Of a stretch of DNA of 22,453 bases, positions 21,253 to 22,453 are shown one piece after another. The DNA comes from a virus. The stretch lies in the IMG/VR virus record IMGVR_UViG_3300027872_000119, positions 1 through 22,453 of that record. The stretch is one strand, 5' to 3'. The notes beneath the pieces were generated by a model. That model saw nothing but the letters and a program-made list of their open reading frames with translations, was not told the origin of the DNA and searched no databases. Numbering within the stretch: the stretch's first letter is position 1; each line of letters starts with the position of its first letter. A program made the translations under genes and the position numbers.

Positions 21253-22453
21253 AAGCAGAAACCCATTCGATCAGCTCAACTTGCAGCTAGAGTCTGAGTC
21301 TGAGAGAATCTTCGACGACCTTGAACGCGTCGCACTTGAGGGGCCAGATGAGAATAGGAATCCCTTCGATAGAATGACGTTGTTTCCTGGAAAAAGGGAT
21401 GCTGAGATCAGTCCTGAGGTGTTTAACGAGTTGTTCTCAGCTACCGAAGGCTTTACTACAGTAGAGGAGCGACCAGGACTTGGTGAGATAGCAAGGGGTG
21501 GGTTTGTCGAGGGATTGCTTGATCCACTGACGATCTTTGGGAGGGAAGGAAGCGAGTTCGATCCAGAAGGGTTCGCTGAGAACGCTGCACAGATCCTTGG
21601 AGAACTTGTCGGCTTCGGTGTGGCTCTTGTTCCCATTGGAAAGGGTGTCAGTCTCGTTGGAGGAAGGTTGGCGAGAGCCGGGTTGGGTAAGGGACTGAGC
21701 CTTCCGATGAAACAGGCACTCACTTCTGGAGCTACATTCGCGGTCTTTGAGGCTGGTACTGCTGAGGGCATCAAAGAGATCCCAGAGAAGGTTGCGATTG
21801 GCTTTACAATCGGTGCAGGAGGAGATGCTATCCTTCGAAGAGTAGCGAAGAACTGGAGAAAGACCGGGCCTGAGCCTACGATTGAAGATGTCTTTAGGAT
21901 GGGCAAGGCCGCGGATCTTGCAAACGAAGAAGTTGCGAGGCGTGCCAAGGCTGCCTTCGGAATAGAATTCGATCCGCGTAAACTTGCAGTAGAGAATGTA
22001 CTTCCACCCGAAGCTTTTAAGTCAGTTTCCAATATGCTAAAGGCACTCGACGATGTAGTGGAAGGAACCGTCTCCTTGGATATGGTAGCCGCACAGTTGG
22101 CTATCGAACGTCTACCAGGAGGAGTTGGAATTCTTCCTAGTGCATCTAAAGACGCGGCTGAGTTTCTGGTAAAAATGCAACGGTTCTATCCAGAAGGTAC
22201 GCAAATCATTCAAAGAGATCTCGAAGGAGGATTTACAGAGCTTCTAGTAAACACAGCAGAAGAAGTATCTGAGGTTGTTATGGAAACGATTACTCGTCGC
22301 CTTCCGAAAAGACTTAATGCGGTGCAGGCTGTTAAGTTGGTGAGGGAAGGTAGAATAAGAATAGGTCTTGGTGGAAAGGTTGTCATCGATGAGGGAGTTG
22401 TAGTAAACCTCGATTTCACCAGGAAACAACTGCCGGGACAACTCAGAATGGTA
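21239..22453 (+). CDS. Very large internal virion/polyvalent protein, 3' partial
   Basis: The frame opens at ATG 21239 (MPHLRSRNPFDQLNLQLESE) and stays open for 405 codons to the window end, so the gene is truncated. Hydrophobic glycine-rich stretches occur at about 125-150 (LGELVGFGVALVPIGKGVSL) and 165-200 (TSGATFAVFEAG, VAIGFTIGAGGDA), followed by helical segments. Phages with this layout often end the late operon with a very long internal protein that may carry lytic transglycosylase or other entry enzymes; none of these domains is seen in the visible part. It overlaps the preceding gene by 14 bases. A 253-codon frame on the opposite strand is a shadow of it. Confidence 0.65.
   Translation, partial: MPHLRSRNPFDQLNLQLESESERIFDDLERVALEGPDENRNPFDRMTLFPGKRDAEISPEVFNELFSATEGFTTVEERPGLGEIARGGFVEGLLDPLTIFGREGSEFDPEGFAENAAQILGELVGFGVALVPIGKGVSLVGGRLARAGLGKGLSLPMKQALTSGATFAVFEAGTAEGIKEIPEKVAIGFTIGAGGDAILRRVAKNWRKTGPEPTIEDVFRMGKAADLANEEVARRAKAAFGIEFDPRKLAVENVLPPEAFKSVSNMLKALDDVVEGTVSLDMVAAQLAIERLPGGVGILPSASKDAAEFLVKMQRFYPEGTQIIQRDLEGGFTELLVNTAEEVSEVVMETITRRLPKRLNAVQAVKLVREGRIRIGLGGKVVIDEGVVVNLDFTRKQLPGQLRMV

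Noticed and set aside
21271-22032. 253-codon frame on the minus strand
   Set aside because: It lies wholly opposite a convincing + strand gene, is Ser/Pro-rich as antisense frames often are, and every other gene here is on the + strand.
1-22453. tRNA genes, insertion sequences, integrase or attachment sites
   Set aside because: No cloverleaf-like gap, transposase or integrase motif was seen; the sequence is almost fully occupied by virion genes.

Overview
The window reads as the late (virion and packaging) half of a tailed double-stranded DNA phage genome, most likely a short-tailed, podovirus-type virus. The evidence is the gene content and order: terminase small and large subunits, a large portal protein, a scaffold-like protein, a major capsid protein with no recognisable prohead protease nearby, a head-tail adaptor, a beta-propeller-like tail nozzle protein, and then a run of alpha-helical and glycine-rich internal (ejection) proteins. 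No tape measure, tail sheath or tail tube gene is visible. All genes lie on the + strand, and almost every junction is an ATGA/TAATG overlap or a gap of under 20 bases, so the region looks like one long, translationally coupled transcription unit. The host cannot be read from the sequence. Replication, lysogeny and host-takeover genes, tRNAs and CRISPR arrays are absent. The window cuts genes at both ends.

Layout. Bases 1-2564 hold adhesin or fibre-type structural genes: a 5'-truncated beta-rich tail protein, a remarkable protein made of about nineteen PVEW repeats, and a small beta-sandwich-like protein. Bases 2585-4736 are the packaging genes terS and terL. Bases 4740-7415 are an accessory cassette between terL and the portal gene: two tiny arginine/lysine-rich proteins (one DUF6496-like), a two-helix membrane protein, a secreted LamG-like protein, an eight-cysteine zinc-binding protein and a single-span membrane protein. 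Bases 7412-12244 are the head genes: portal, a small gene overprinted across the portal/scaffold junction, scaffold, an unknown protein, a decoration-like protein and the major capsid protein. Bases 12260-13632 hold two small unknown genes, then a membrane protein and a probable M15-type peptidoglycan peptidase (a candidate lysis pair). Bases 13641-19107 are the connector and tail genes: adaptor, a 751-residue LamG-type adhesin, nozzle, a small tail protein and a GNAT acetyltransferase. Bases 19109-22453 are internal virion proteins, the last running off the end.

How it works together. TerS/TerL pump DNA through the portal into a scaffold-assembled capsid. The adaptor and nozzle close the head and form the short tail. 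The adhesin-like proteins bind surfaces, and the internal proteins probably leave with the DNA at infection. The TM protein and peptidase probably act at lysis.

The most noteworthy observations are the PVEW-repeat protein, the gene nested over portal and scaffold with a perfect ribosome binding site, and a 13-base palindrome (GGACA-3-TGTCC) that recurs in three of the few true intergenic gaps, including the one before the capsid gene.
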